Shown: in pieces, positions 7,431 to 15,132 of the stretch
Layout of the letters: every line of letters begins with the position of its first letter
How positions within the stretch are numbered: the first letter of the stretch is position 1
Assembly: GCA_900757145.1 (NCBI GenBank)
Contig: CAAEMT010000044.1
Location: forward strand, 1 to 43,371
DNA length: 43,371 nucleotides
Source of the DNA: Lachnospiraceae bacterium
Lineage (GTDB): Bacteria > Bacillota > Clostridia > Lachnospirales > Lachnospiraceae
Reading direction: 5' to 3'
Translations under genes and position numbers: made by a program
The notes under the pieces: generated by a model
Databases searched by the model: none
What the model was told of the DNA's origin: nothing
The model's input: the letters and a program-made list of their open reading frames with translations, nothing else

Positions 7431-8309
7431 ATGAAAATTACAGAAGCATTTGAACGCGGCGAATTTGTCGTTACAGCGGAAGTAGGACCGCCAAAAGGAT
7501 TTCATATTGAAGGTATGCTTGAGGAAGCAAAAGAGTATCTGAGCGACATCACAGCGGTGAACGTAACAGATAACCAGTCTTCCGTTATGCGCCTCGGTTC
7601 TCTGGCTACATGTAAAGCGCTCAAGGATGAGGGGCTTACACCGATCTTCCAGATGACATGCCGCGACAGAAACCGTATCGCTCTGGAGTCCGACCTTTTA
7701 AGCGCCGCTTATTTCGGAATTGAGAACCTGCTTTGCCTGACAGGCGACCATACAAAGCTCGGAGACCATCCGCAGGCAAAACCGGTATTCGATCTGGATT
7801 CCGTATCCCTGCTTCACTGCGTAAAGCAGCTTGAGTCAGGCTACGACCTTGGCGGAAACGAGCTCGTAGGCGAGCCGCCGAAATTCGCAAAGGGCGCAGT
7901 TGTATCACCGTGCAGCGATTCTGTTGACGCACAGCTTGCAAAGATGGAGCGCAAGGTAGCAGCAGGCGCTGAATACTTCCAGACGCAGGCAGTGTATGAG
8001 CCGGAGAAATTCATCGAATTCATGGAGAAAGCAAAACAGTTCGGCAAGCCGGTACAGCTCGGTATCGTTATCCCGAAATCCGTAGGTATGTGCAGATACA
8101 TGAACGCAAATGTTGCAGGTATCCATATTCCGGAAGAGATGATCGATGAGCTCAAGGCTGACAAAGAGAAGACAAAGGCAGGCATCACAGGCGTAGAGAT
8201 CGCTGCCCGCATCATCAAAGAATGTAAGCCGTACTGCCAGGGCGTTCATATCATGGCAATGGGCTGGGAGTCCAAAGTACCGGGACTTCTTGCACAGGCA
8301 GGCTTGTAA
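7431..8309 (+). CDS. metF: Methylenetetrahydrofolate reductase MetF
   Basis: This 292-residue FAD-dependent TIM-barrel enzyme reduces 5,10-methylene-THF to 5-methyl-THF, which feeds methionine synthesis or, in acetogens, the Wood-Ljungdahl methyl branch. TAEVGPP (15-21) carries the conserved catalytic glutamate, NVTDNQSS is near 44-51, and LCLTGDHTKLGDHP (near 101-114) is the flavin-binding segment. The size matches prokaryotic MetF without a regulatory domain. It starts 38 bp after metV with a TAGGAG site and closes the operon. A terminator-like hairpin follows at 8408. With MetV and RnfC2 upstream it probably does not bind NADH directly but is fed by the partner subunits. That is inferred from characterised acetogen complexes. 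Confidence 0.94.
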   Translation: MKITEAFERGEFVVTAEVGPPKGFHIEGMLEEAKEYLSDITAVNVTDNQSSVMRLGSLATCKALKDEGLTPIFQMTCRDRNRIALESDLLSAAYFGIENLLCLTGDHTKLGDHPQAKPVFDLDSVSLLHCVKQLESGYDLGGNELVGEPPKFAKGAVVSPCSDSVDAQLAKMERKVAAGAEYFQTQAVYEPEKFIEFMEKAKQFGKPVQLGIVIPKSVGMCRYMNANVAGIHIPEEMIDELKADKEKTKAGITGVEIAARIIKECKPYCQGVHIMAMGWESKVPGLLAQAGL

Positions 8310-8407
8310 TTCTCAGTGATCAGATATCAGAAGCGAAACAGCTTCAGCAGTTCCGAAGTTTTTGCGCAGGCATAAGCGGAACATTTAAAACCAAAAAAGG
8401 GTAAGAG

Positions 8408-8449
8408 ATATGCGGTTGAAAGCCGAAAGGCGGACAGCCGCATATTTTT
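8408..8449 (+). terminator. Terminator of the metV-rnfC/metV/metF operon
   Basis: ATATGCGG (8408-8415) pairs with CCGCATAT (8438-8445), and a run of T follows to 8449. The loop contains a second small hairpin GCCGAAAGGC. It lies 99 bp past the metF stop and just before the next promoter. Confidence 0.7.
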
Positions 8450-8452
8450 GCG

Positions 8453-8481
8453 TTGAATGTTTTCTATTTGCCATATATAAT
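8453..8481 (+). promoter_or_regulatory. Promoter upstream of the small conserved gene
   Basis: TTGAAT (8453-8458) and a perfect TATAAT (8476-8481) are 17 bp apart, directly after the terminator. Transcription should begin near 8488. The leader then forms an 8-bp hairpin (8489-8496 with 8510-8517) whose 5' arm is the Shine-Dalgarno-like GGGAGG. The real ribosome binding site of the gene lies further on, at 8592-8600. Confidence 0.65.
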
Positions 8482-8608
8482 TGAAAGGGCGGGAGGCTAA
8501 GGGAAAAGACCTCCTGCGGCATTCAGGTTGCAGTGACAAATAAATGCAAAGCTGGAAGCAGAAATGAAAGGATCGTCATTAAGCAAGAGAAAGAAGAGGA
8601 ATGTGACT

Positions 8609-8836
8609 ATGAAATGCTATGAAACAGTCTGGGAAATCTTTAATAAATGCGCGAACAATCAGATGCGGGATGTTTTTATCGATGAGTTGGAGATCGAGGA
8701 TATCGATGCGTTTTTGCAGGAAAAGTTTAAAGGAAAAGAAGTGACGTTTGAGCGGACAGATATGCCGGACGGGACAATCGTGTATGATATTATCGCTTCG
8801 GGTATTAAAGAACGGTATTCCTTTACGGAGATCTAA
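8609..8836 (+). CDS. Small conserved protein of unknown function
   Basis: This 75-residue acidic protein begins at the ATG at 8609, chosen because AGAAGAGGA lies 8 bp upstream. An in-frame ATG at 8564 would add 15 residues but has a poorer context. It has no membrane segment, signal peptide or cysteine motif beyond two cysteines near the N-terminus. The sequence suggests a short helical start (ETVWEIFNKCANNQMRDVF) followed by beta strands (VTFERTDMPDGTIVYDIIA). I do not recognise a characterised family. It has its own promoter and lies 172 bp before the MoxR gene, so a link to that pair is possible but not shown. Confidence 0.65.
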   Translation: MKCYETVWEIFNKCANNQMRDVFIDELEIEDIDAFLQEKFKGKEVTFERTDMPDGTIVYDIIASGIKERYSFTEI

Positions 8837-9008
8837 GGGTTTAGATGAATCTTTGCTTTTTCATATTGGAATATTTTTTAAAATGAACATTCTTATAATT
8901 TCTAAATCTGTAGATAAGGATAGGATTGCAGGTGAAAACTATAACTTATCCGTGAGTTCTTATGTTGAGGCAAAAGACACAAGAGAGCGGTTTAAAGAAG
9001 GAGAGTTT

Positions 9009-9932
9009 ATGGATTACATTTTAGAGTCACTAAAACAGCAGAACATCAGCAGCGGTCTGCTCGATGCGGTCGCAGATTTCAGACGGAAATATCCGGTGGA
9101 AGAAAAATTAAAGAACAGAGTGAACGTACCGATGCTGCCGTATTTCGGCAGAGAGACGTTTGAGATGGCGGCGGCTGCGCTTTTGCAGGGCGAAAACATT
9201 TTACTGACCGGATCGAAAGCAACGGGCAAGAACATTCTGGCGGAGACGCTGGCATACGTGTTCGGGCGGCCGTCGTGGAATATTTCTTTTCATGTAAATA
9301 TGGACAGCAGCGCTCTGATCGGTACGGATACATTTCGCAACAACGAAGTGCAGCTTAGGACAGGTCCGGTGTATGACTGTGCGATTGGCGGAGGTTTCGG
9401 TATTTTTGATGAGGTCAATATGGCGAAAAATGACGCGGTGTCGGTGCTTCATGCGACGCTCGATTACCGGCGTATCCTCGACGTGCCGGGGTACGATAAG
9501 ATCGATCTGCACGAGGCGACGCGCTTTATCGGTACGATGAATTACGGATATGCCGGCACGCGCGAATTGAATGAGGCGCTTGTATCGCGCTTCCTTGTGA
9601 TCGAGATGCCTGCGCCGACGGAAGAGACGCTGACGTATATATTGACAAAGACGTTTCCAGATTTTCAGGTGGAAGGTCTGAAACAGATCTGCGGACTGTT
9701 TCTTGATCTGCAGACGAAAGCTGACAACAACGAGATCTCGACGAAGCCGCTTGACCTGCGCGGGCTCATCGGAGCGCTTAAAACCGTGCGTTCCGGTCTG
9801 GCTCCGCGTCTGGCGATCCGTATGGGGATCGTAAACAAGAGCTTCGATCTGTTTGAGCGGGAGCTGGTCGATGATATCGTGATGACGCGGATACCGCAGA
9901 GCTGGACGCCGGCGGAGATATTCCGGTCATAA
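9009..9932 (+). CDS. MoxR-type AAA+ ATPase
   Basis: This 307-residue AAA+ protein starts at the ATG at 9009, supported by AAGGAG at 8998-9003. The longer open frame upstream (from 8748) overlaps the preceding gene and is not used. The Walker A motif GSKATGKN is near residue 67, and Walker B with the following sequence (GIFDEVNMAKNDAV) is near 131. FIGTMNYGYAGTRELNEALVSRF supplies sensor 1 and the arginine finger. MoxR ATPases act as chaperones that mature or activate partner enzymes together with a VWA-domain protein. Such a protein is encoded directly downstream after 92 bp. The target is unknown. Candidates in the neighbourhood are metalloenzymes, but nothing in the sequence decides. Confidence 0.9.
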   Translation: MDYILESLKQQNISSGLLDAVADFRRKYPVEEKLKNRVNVPMLPYFGRETFEMAAAALLQGENILLTGSKATGKNILAETLAYVFGRPSWNISFHVNMDSSALIGTDTFRNNEVQLRTGPVYDCAIGGGFGIFDEVNMAKNDAVSVLHATLDYRRILDVPGYDKIDLHEATRFIGTMNYGYAGTRELNEALVSRFLVIEMPAPTEETLTYILTKTFPDFQVEGLKQICGLFLDLQTKADNNEISTKPLDLRGLIGALKTVRSGLAPRLAIRMGIVNKSFDLFERELVDDIVMTRIPQSWTPAEIFRS

Positions 9933-10024
9933 GATTTACATGCATCACCTGCCAAACGTGCAGTGGCAAGATCGACAGAAAAGATGTGAAATATAAATCT
10001 ACAAGTATCAGAAGGAGGTGTGTT

Positions 10025-11812
10025 GTGAGCAGTCTTTATGATGACGAAGATTTAAAATTAGAGGCGGAGAACCGCATGCGCAACCTCATGTGGACGGTCA
10101 GCGGCGATTACAAGCTCGACACAAAGCTGGATGTCGAGTCTTTTTCACGTTCCAAATATATCTCTATGTACGATGCGGTGAAGCAGGGCGCGTTCGCGAA
10201 GCTTTTTGACCGGAATGAGCTGGCTTCCTATATGGTGAAGAAGGTGTATTACGGCGCACAGGAGCAGCCGCTGACGGAGTTGGCACAGCTTTGTGTGGAT
10301 ACTGCTTCTTACCGCAAAATCGCGGCAGAGCGCCCGGGTGTGCCGGAGCTTCGCCGGAAGGCGTTCGCAGACCTGTTGGAATATTCGTTTCACAAGATGA
10401 GCGGGTCGCTTACCGGAAGGATCAAGATCGTGCTGATACGCGGATATCTGTCTGATAACTGGCATTGCGAGCGCAATATTTCTGAAGCAGTGCAGCGTAT
10501 ACGGGATCTGGAAGATACGGACGATACGATGGACATTATCCGGACAACGGATGAACTGTACAATACGCTGATCGACAAAAGTTTTCTGCGTAAGCACGGA
10601 GATCTGGAGCATGTGCTGGCGGTGACGTCAGAAGATCTTCGGGAGTTTGACTGGGGCGATTATCTTGAGGAGGAGATGAACGCCGATATGCTGGAGCAGT
10701 ACCTGCAGAAAATGCAGAATCAGGTCACATCGCTTGGCGAAGAGCCGGATGAGATGGAGGAGGAAAGGCAGAAGAAAAGCAGCCGCCACAAGATTACCGT
10801 CATCACTCCTGAGGCTGCCGCTAAGATGTATTCGTATATCGAACTGAATTACGGGCGGTCGTACCTGTCCGAGACGGAGCAAAAGCGCCTGAACCGGCGG
10901 CTGTGCCGCGGGGCGCATGCAGACTGCAGCCTGTATCTGACGGATGGTATTTTGCGCAATCCGATAATTTCTAATGCGCAGTTCGTGAATGCGAAACGCC
11001 ATGCGGAGAAGAATAAAGTGCAGTACCGCAACAATCGGAATATGCTGGCACGCAACATTGAACTGCTTACCGATGACTTGAAACGCTCTCTGCATCGCCG
11101 CAGCGAGCCGGAGGAAACGATGGCGTGGGCGGGGGATATCGTACCGCGTTTTCTGTGGAAGGTCGGCAGGATGGACGAGCCGGGCAAACTGTTTTTAAAG
11201 ACAAACCGCCGCAATCACTCGGAGTTTGTCGTCGATATTTTGATGGATGCGAGCGGATCGCAGCGTGACCGGCAGGCACAGGTGGCTTTGCAGGCGTTTA
11301 TTATCAGCGAGGCGCTTAGCAATAATCAGGTGCCGCATCGGATCACGAGTTTCTGCAGCTTCTGGGATTATACGATTTTGCAGCGGTTTCGTGAGTACGA
11401 TGCGCCGCGCGAGGAAAATATGCGGATTTTTGACTTTGTTACTTCGTCAAACAACCGTGACGGGCTGGCGATCCGCGCAGCGGGAGATTCGTTGATGCAG
11501 AGGCAGGAGGAAGGGAAAATATTGATCGTGTTAAGTGATGGTAAGCCGAACGATATCATCGTAAACCGTCCGAACAGCCGCAATCCGCAGCCGTATTACG
11601 GCGATTATGCGGTGAAGGATACGGCATTTGAGGTGCGTAAGCTGCGGGGGAGCGGCATTTGCGTACTGGGCGTATTTACGGGGCGCGAGAAAGACCTGAC
11701 AGCCGAGAAAAAGATTTTCGGCAAGGATTTTGCGTATATCCGCAATATCGAGAGCTTTTCTAAGGTGGTCGGGCGGTATCTGAGGAAATTGCTGGAGGAC
11801 GATGTATTTTAA
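10025..11812 (+). CDS. VWA-domain protein, partner of the MoxR ATPase
   Basis: This 595-residue protein probably starts with GTG at 10025, which has a perfect AGAAGGAGGTG site at 10010-10020. The longer frame from 9986 would put this site inside the gene. The first 400 residues are mostly helical and charged, with a basic and acidic linker near 240-260 (EEPDEMEEERQKKSSR). The C-terminal domain (about 400-595) is a von Willebrand A fold with a complete metal-ion site: DASGS near 407-411 and SDGKPND further on. It resembles NorD/CobT-like VWA partners of MoxR ATPases. The pair probably remodels a client protein in an ATP-dependent way. Confidence 0.85.
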   Translation: MSSLYDDEDLKLEAENRMRNLMWTVSGDYKLDTKLDVESFSRSKYISMYDAVKQGAFAKLFDRNELASYMVKKVYYGAQEQPLTELAQLCVDTASYRKIAAERPGVPELRRKAFADLLEYSFHKMSGSLTGRIKIVLIRGYLSDNWHCERNISEAVQRIRDLEDTDDTMDIIRTTDELYNTLIDKSFLRKHGDLEHVLAVTSEDLREFDWGDYLEEEMNADMLEQYLQKMQNQVTSLGEEPDEMEEERQKKSSRHKITVITPEAAAKMYSYIELNYGRSYLSETEQKRLNRRLCRGAHADCSLYLTDGILRNPIISNAQFVNAKRHAEKNKVQYRNNRNMLARNIELLTDDLKRSLHRRSEPEETMAWAGDIVPRFLWKVGRMDEPGKLFLKTNRRNHSEFVVDILMDASGSQRDRQAQVALQAFIISEALSNNQVPHRITSFCSFWDYTILQRFREYDAPREENMRIFDFVTSSNNRDGLAIRAAGDSLMQRQEEGKILIVLSDGKPNDIIVNRPNSRNPQPYYGDYAVKDTAFEVRKLRGSGICVLGVFTGREKDLTAEKKIFGKDFAYIRNIESFSKVVGRYLRKLLEDDVF

Positions 11813-11845
11813 GCAGCCAAAACAAGATATACAAGAGAAAATACC

Positions 11846-11900
11846 TTGCAGATTATAGGAGTTTGGTATAAAATATAGCACAGTATGTACTGATTTTTTT
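11846..11900 (+). promoter_or_regulatory. Possible promoter and short terminator-like hairpin before mrp
   Basis: TTGCAG (11846-11851) and TAAAAT (11869-11874) are 17 bp apart. They are followed at 11881-11892 by CAGT-ATGT-ACTG and then a run of seven T. The stem is only four or five base pairs. It may end the MoxR-VWA transcript or act as an attenuator for mrp. Both calls are weak. Confidence 0.35.
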
Positions 11901-11926
11901 TACTAATAGATACAGGAGGTGCTGAA

Positions 11927-12778
11927 ATGGCAGAGAAATCATGCAGCAGTACAAGCTGCAATAAAGAAAGCTGTGAAGGTTGCCCGAGTGCAAACAAGCC
12001 GCAGAGCTTTCTTGAGGAATTAAACGTTTATTCAGAAGTAAAACATGTAATCGGTATCGTCAGCGGAAAGGGCGGCGTAGGAAAGTCCATGGTGACTGCA
12101 TCGCTTGCAAATATGCTCGCATCGAAGGGATACCGCGTAGGTATTATGGACGCCGATATTACGGGACCGTCTATTCCGAGAATGTACGGTCTTACGGGAC
12201 CGGCACAGGCAGATGACGAGGGGATCTATCCGGTGCTTACCGATAATGACATAAAGGTGATGTCCATCAATCTTCTTATGCCTGATCCTGAGACGCCGGT
12301 GATCTGGCGAGGACCGGTTCTTGCAAATATGGTAAAACAGTTCTGGAAAGATGTAATCTGGGGCGAGCTTGATTATCTGCTCGTAGACATGCCTCCGGGA
12401 ACAGGGGACGTACCGCTTACAGTATTCCAGTCTCTTCCGGTGGACGGTATTGTGATCGTGACATCTCCGCAGGATCTCGTAAAGATGATTGTAAAGAAAG
12501 CGTACAATATGGCGCAGACAATGAAGATCCCTGTACTTGGACTGATTGAGAACTACAGCTATCTGAAATGTCCGGACTGCGGCAAAGAGATTCCTGTATT
12601 CGGTAAGAGCAAGATCGATGAAGTAGCAGAGGAGATGGGTGCGCTCGTACTCGGCAAGATGCCGATCGACCCGACGCTTACCGAGCTTACAGAGGCAGGA
12701 AAATTTGCAGAAGCTAAAAATGAATATCTGGAAGAGGCGTATTCTGTGCTTCAGCTTCTGAAAGTAAAAGAAAAATAA
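11927..12778 (+). CDS. mrp: Mrp/NBP35-type iron-sulfur cluster carrier ATPase
   Basis: This 283-residue P-loop protein is of the Mrp/ApbC family, which binds a 4Fe-4S cluster at a dimer interface and hands it to apoproteins. The deviant Walker A GKGGVGKS is near residues 44-51, and MDADITGPSIPRM and VDMPPGTGDVPLTV are typical family motifs. The CPDC pair near 214-217 is the cluster-binding CxxC. The N-terminus carries extra cysteines (CSSTSCNKESCEGC, residues 5-18), as in NBP35-like members, and may hold a second cluster. The start has an AGGAGGT site. uraA follows after 24 bp and is probably cotranscribed. Fe-S enzymes in the window (RnfC, NuoE/F) are plausible clients. Confidence 0.93.
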   Translation: MAEKSCSSTSCNKESCEGCPSANKPQSFLEELNVYSEVKHVIGIVSGKGGVGKSMVTASLANMLASKGYRVGIMDADITGPSIPRMYGLTGPAQADDEGIYPVLTDNDIKVMSINLLMPDPETPVIWRGPVLANMVKQFWKDVIWGELDYLLVDMPPGTGDVPLTVFQSLPVDGIVIVTSPQDLVKMIVKKAYNMAQTMKIPVLGLIENYSYLKCPDCGKEIPVFGKSKIDEVAEEMGALVLGKMPIDPTLTELTEAGKFAEAKNEYLEEAYSVLQLLKVKEK

Positions 12779-12802
12779 GCGCACGCATCAGGAGGAAAAG
12801 GG

Positions 12803-14059
12803 ATGGAGAAAAAGAGGATCATACAGGTAGACGAGAAGGTGCCGTTTAGCCTTCTCGTTCCGCTGAGTATTCAGCATTTGTTTGCAATGTTCGGAGCGAC
12901 AGTGCTCGTACCGTTTATATTCGGTATCAACCCGGCTGTCGTGCTCTTTATGAACGGACTGGGAACACTGATCTTTATTGCAGTGACGAAGGGAAAGGCT
13001 CCGGCATATCTCGGATCGAGTTTTGCGTTTCTTGCTCCGGCAGGGCTTGTGATAAGCGAGATGGGATATGAGTACGCGCTCGGCGGTTTCGTAGCAGTCG
13101 GATTTGTCGGCTGTATTCTGGCGGCTGTTATCTATAAATTCGGTTCGGAGTGGATCAACGTTGTACTTCCTCCGGCTGCCATGGGTCCGGTAGTCGCGCT
13201 GATCGGTCTGGAGCTTGCGGGAACTGCCGCAAGCAATGCAGGTCTGCTTGACGAGAAGGTAAGCGGCGCAAACGTCATTGTATTTCTTGTAACGCTTGGC
13301 GTGGCAGTGATCGGTTCCGTTGTATTCCGCGGCTTTTTATCAGTCATTCCGATCCTGATCGCCGTAATTGCAGGATACGCGGCGGCAGTAGCTTGCGGTA
13401 TCGTGGATTTTGCGGCAGTGGCGCAGGCTCCGCTTTTTGCAATGCCTAATTTCCGGATGGCGAAGTTTAATCTGGAGGCGATCATCACGATCCTTCCCGT
13501 AATACTCGTGATTACGTCCGAGCATATCGGGCATCAGGTAGTGACGAGTAAGATCGTCGGCCGCGATCTTCTGGAAGATCCGGGACTGCACCGTTCTCTG
13601 TTTGGCGATAATTTTTCTACGATGGTATCAGGTCTGCTCGGTTCTGTGCCGACGACTACATACGGTGAGAATATCGGAGTTATGGCTGTCACAAAGGTTT
13701 ACAGCGTGCGCGTGATCGGAGGAGCGGCAGTGCTTTCCATTATCTGCTCGTTTGTCGGAAAGCTTTCCGCGCTGATACAGACGATTCCGGGACCGGTAAT
13801 CGGAGGAATCTCATTCCTGCTCTACGGTATGATCGGAACGTCCGGTATCCGCATCCTTGTAGATTCTCAGGTAGACTACGGAAAGTCGAAAAACCTGATC
13901 ATGACATCTGTTATCTTTGTCGCAGGTCTTTCCGGTATTACGCTGAAGATCGGAAACGTACAGCTTACGGGAATGGTACTGGCGTGCGTAGTGGGAATGG
14001 CTATGGGACTTGTATTCCATTTGTTTGAGAAGTTCCATTTGATGAATGATGAGGAGTAG
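12803..14059 (+). CDS. uraA: Uracil/xanthine-type permease (NCS2 family), UraA-like
   Basis: This 418-residue integral membrane protein has about 12-14 hydrophobic segments. The N-terminal motif QHLFAMFGATVLVPFIFG (from about residue 24) and the SEHIGHQ motif (near 233-239), which carries the substrate-binding glutamate, are the signatures of the nucleobase:cation symporter-2 uracil branch. It should import uracil with a proton. An AGGAGG site precedes the ATG. It is the last gene of the mrp-uraA unit and is followed by a strong terminator. No PyrR-binding leader was seen in the 24 bp before it. Confidence 0.92.
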   Translation: MEKKRIIQVDEKVPFSLLVPLSIQHLFAMFGATVLVPFIFGINPAVVLFMNGLGTLIFIAVTKGKAPAYLGSSFAFLAPAGLVISEMGYEYALGGFVAVGFVGCILAAVIYKFGSEWINVVLPPAAMGPVVALIGLELAGTAASNAGLLDEKVSGANVIVFLVTLGVAVIGSVVFRGFLSVIPILIAVIAGYAAAVACGIVDFAAVAQAPLFAMPNFRMAKFNLEAIITILPVILVITSEHIGHQVVTSKIVGRDLLEDPGLHRSLFGDNFSTMVSGLLGSVPTTTYGENIGVMAVTKVYSVRVIGGAAVLSIICSFVGKLSALIQTIPGPVIGGISFLLYGMIGTSGIRILVDSQVDYGKSKNLIMTSVIFVAGLSGITLKIGNVQLTGMVLACVVGMAMGLVFHLFEKFHLMNDEE

Positions 14060-14091
14060 TACGATTTAGACAACAATAGTTTTATCAGAAA

Positions 14092-14145
14092 GAGGACTGC
14101 GTAAATGTATCCTTAAAAGGAACATTTGCGGCAGTCCTGTTTTTT
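14092..14145 (+). terminator. Strong terminator after uraA
   Basis: AGGACTGCGTAAATGT (14092-14108 region) pairs with ACATTTGCGGCAGTCCT (14122-14138 region) with a small mismatch, and a T-rich tract follows at 14139-14145. The stem is about 16 bp. On the other strand the U tract is poor, so it mainly serves uraA. Confidence 0.85.
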
Positions 14146-14153
14146 ATGTCGTA

Positions 14154-14191
14154 GGAAAGACATTGTCACGCTGATGCGTGAAAGTCTTTCC
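14154..14191. repeat. Long inverted repeat without U tract
   Basis: GGAAAGAC (14154-14161) pairs with GTCTTTCC (14184-14191), and an inner stem TCACGC/GCGTGA lies between, so the whole 38-nt stretch forms one hairpin. No T run follows on either strand. It lies between the convergent uraA and muralidase genes. It could be an RNA-stabilising hairpin or a protein-binding site. Confidence 0.5.
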
Positions 14192-14247
14192 GTGACACAA
14201 AAATTATCATGCTACAAAATATTTAGAAACCGGAAGTCTTTTAAAAA

Positions 14248-15087
14248 TTAGAAGCCGAAACTGTAGTATTGCAGGACATGAGGCACGTACTGCTTATCCC
14301 CATATTCACTCCAGCCGAGCTTTGCTTTCATATTTTCTGAAAAGATGGCGGCGTTTTCTTCCGAATACTCTCCATAGTTCTCCAATGCCCATGTGGCATA
14401 GGAATTTCCGTAATTATAAGTCTGCAGCGCCAGTTTCAGCCGGTCTGAATCAGACGGGGACTTACAGCCAGCTTCTTCCAGACAGTAGGCAAGCGTCTCG
14501 ATCCCGACCTGAATGGAGTAAGAAGGATCGGTGATCGCACCAGGGGTATTCGGGTACAGCGTATTAAAAGGGCTTTCAGACGACTGCATGACATCAGGAA
14601 CGCTTCCTGCGCTTTCCTGCTGCATGACGGCAAGTGCAATTTCTGAAAAATCGGGAATGCCGTATGATTCGCAGGCGGCTCTCACCTGGTCTTTATATTG
14701 CAGGACAGCGTCGCTTAAGCGGACTGCCTTTCCGTTACGAAAAGAGGAAAAATGGAAAAATACGCCCAAAAGCGTTAGAGCGACTGCGGAAGCTGCTATA
14801 GTAAGCCGCAGCCGGAGCTGCTTTTTTCGCATCTCTGTAGTAACCTTCTTTTTGCCGGAAGCCTTCTTTTTGCTCCGCGCCTTCTTTTTGTCGGATACTT
14901 TCTTTTTATCAAGCGTTTTCTTTTTGTCGGCTATCTTCTTTTTATCAAGCGTTTTCTTTTTGTCGGATATCTTCTTTTTATCAAACGTTTTCTTCTTGTC
15001 AGATAGTTTCTCTTTATCAGTAGTCTTTCTTTTTTTGGAAGTATCTTTTTTCCCAGTCAGAGTTTTATCATTGTCGGCAGTCGTCAT
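14248..15087 (-). CDS. Membrane-anchored T4-lysozyme-like muralidase with lysine-repeat cytoplasmic tail
   Basis: This 279-residue protein has three parts. Residues 1-90 are extremely lysine-rich and contain nine hexad repeats of the form xDKKKx (29-82). Residues about 95-115 form one membrane segment. Residues about 128-279 are a lysozyme-like domain of the kind found at the N-terminus of CwlT. VMQQESAG carries the expected catalytic glutamate, and MQSSES and LALQTYNYGNSYATWA are family motifs. The positive tail should stay inside and the enzyme outside, where it would cut peptidoglycan. CwlT-type enzymes usually belong to conjugative elements, but no conjugation genes are seen here. It starts 45 bp after the DMT transporter and has a GGAG site. 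The tail is unusual. Confidence 0.8.
   Translation of the reverse strand: MTTADNDKTLTGKKDTSKKRKTTDKEKLSDKKKTFDKKKISDKKKTLDKKKIADKKKTLDKKKVSDKKKARSKKKASGKKKVTTEMRKKQLRLRLTIAASAVALTLLGVFFHFSSFRNGKAVRLSDAVLQYKDQVRAACESYGIPDFSEIALAVMQQESAGSVPDVMQSSESPFNTLYPNTPGAITDPSYSIQVGIETLAYCLEEAGCKSPSDSDRLKLALQTYNYGNSYATWALENYGEYSEENAAIFSENMKAKLGWSEYGDKQYVPHVLQYYSFGF
14842..15003 (-). repeat. Nine 18-bp coding repeats (xDKKKx) in the muralidase gene
   Basis: The DNA encodes nine consecutive hexapeptides of the form S/F/L/A-D-K-K-K-x, with the last two diverged to RSKKKA and SGKKKV. The DNA is a run of imperfect 18-bp repeats (CTTTTTATC and CTTTTTGTC variants on the plus strand). Such arrays can change copy number by slippage. 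The peptide is a dense positive charge cluster next to a membrane anchor. Confidence 0.85.
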
Positions 15088-15132
15088 AAAACGGGACTCC
15101 TTTGTATGTATTTTGTTTTGCAGCTATGCATT

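Noticed and set aside
11881..11900. Strong intrinsic terminator before mrp
   Set aside because: The T run is good, but the stem has only four or five pairs with a very tight loop, so it is listed as weak.
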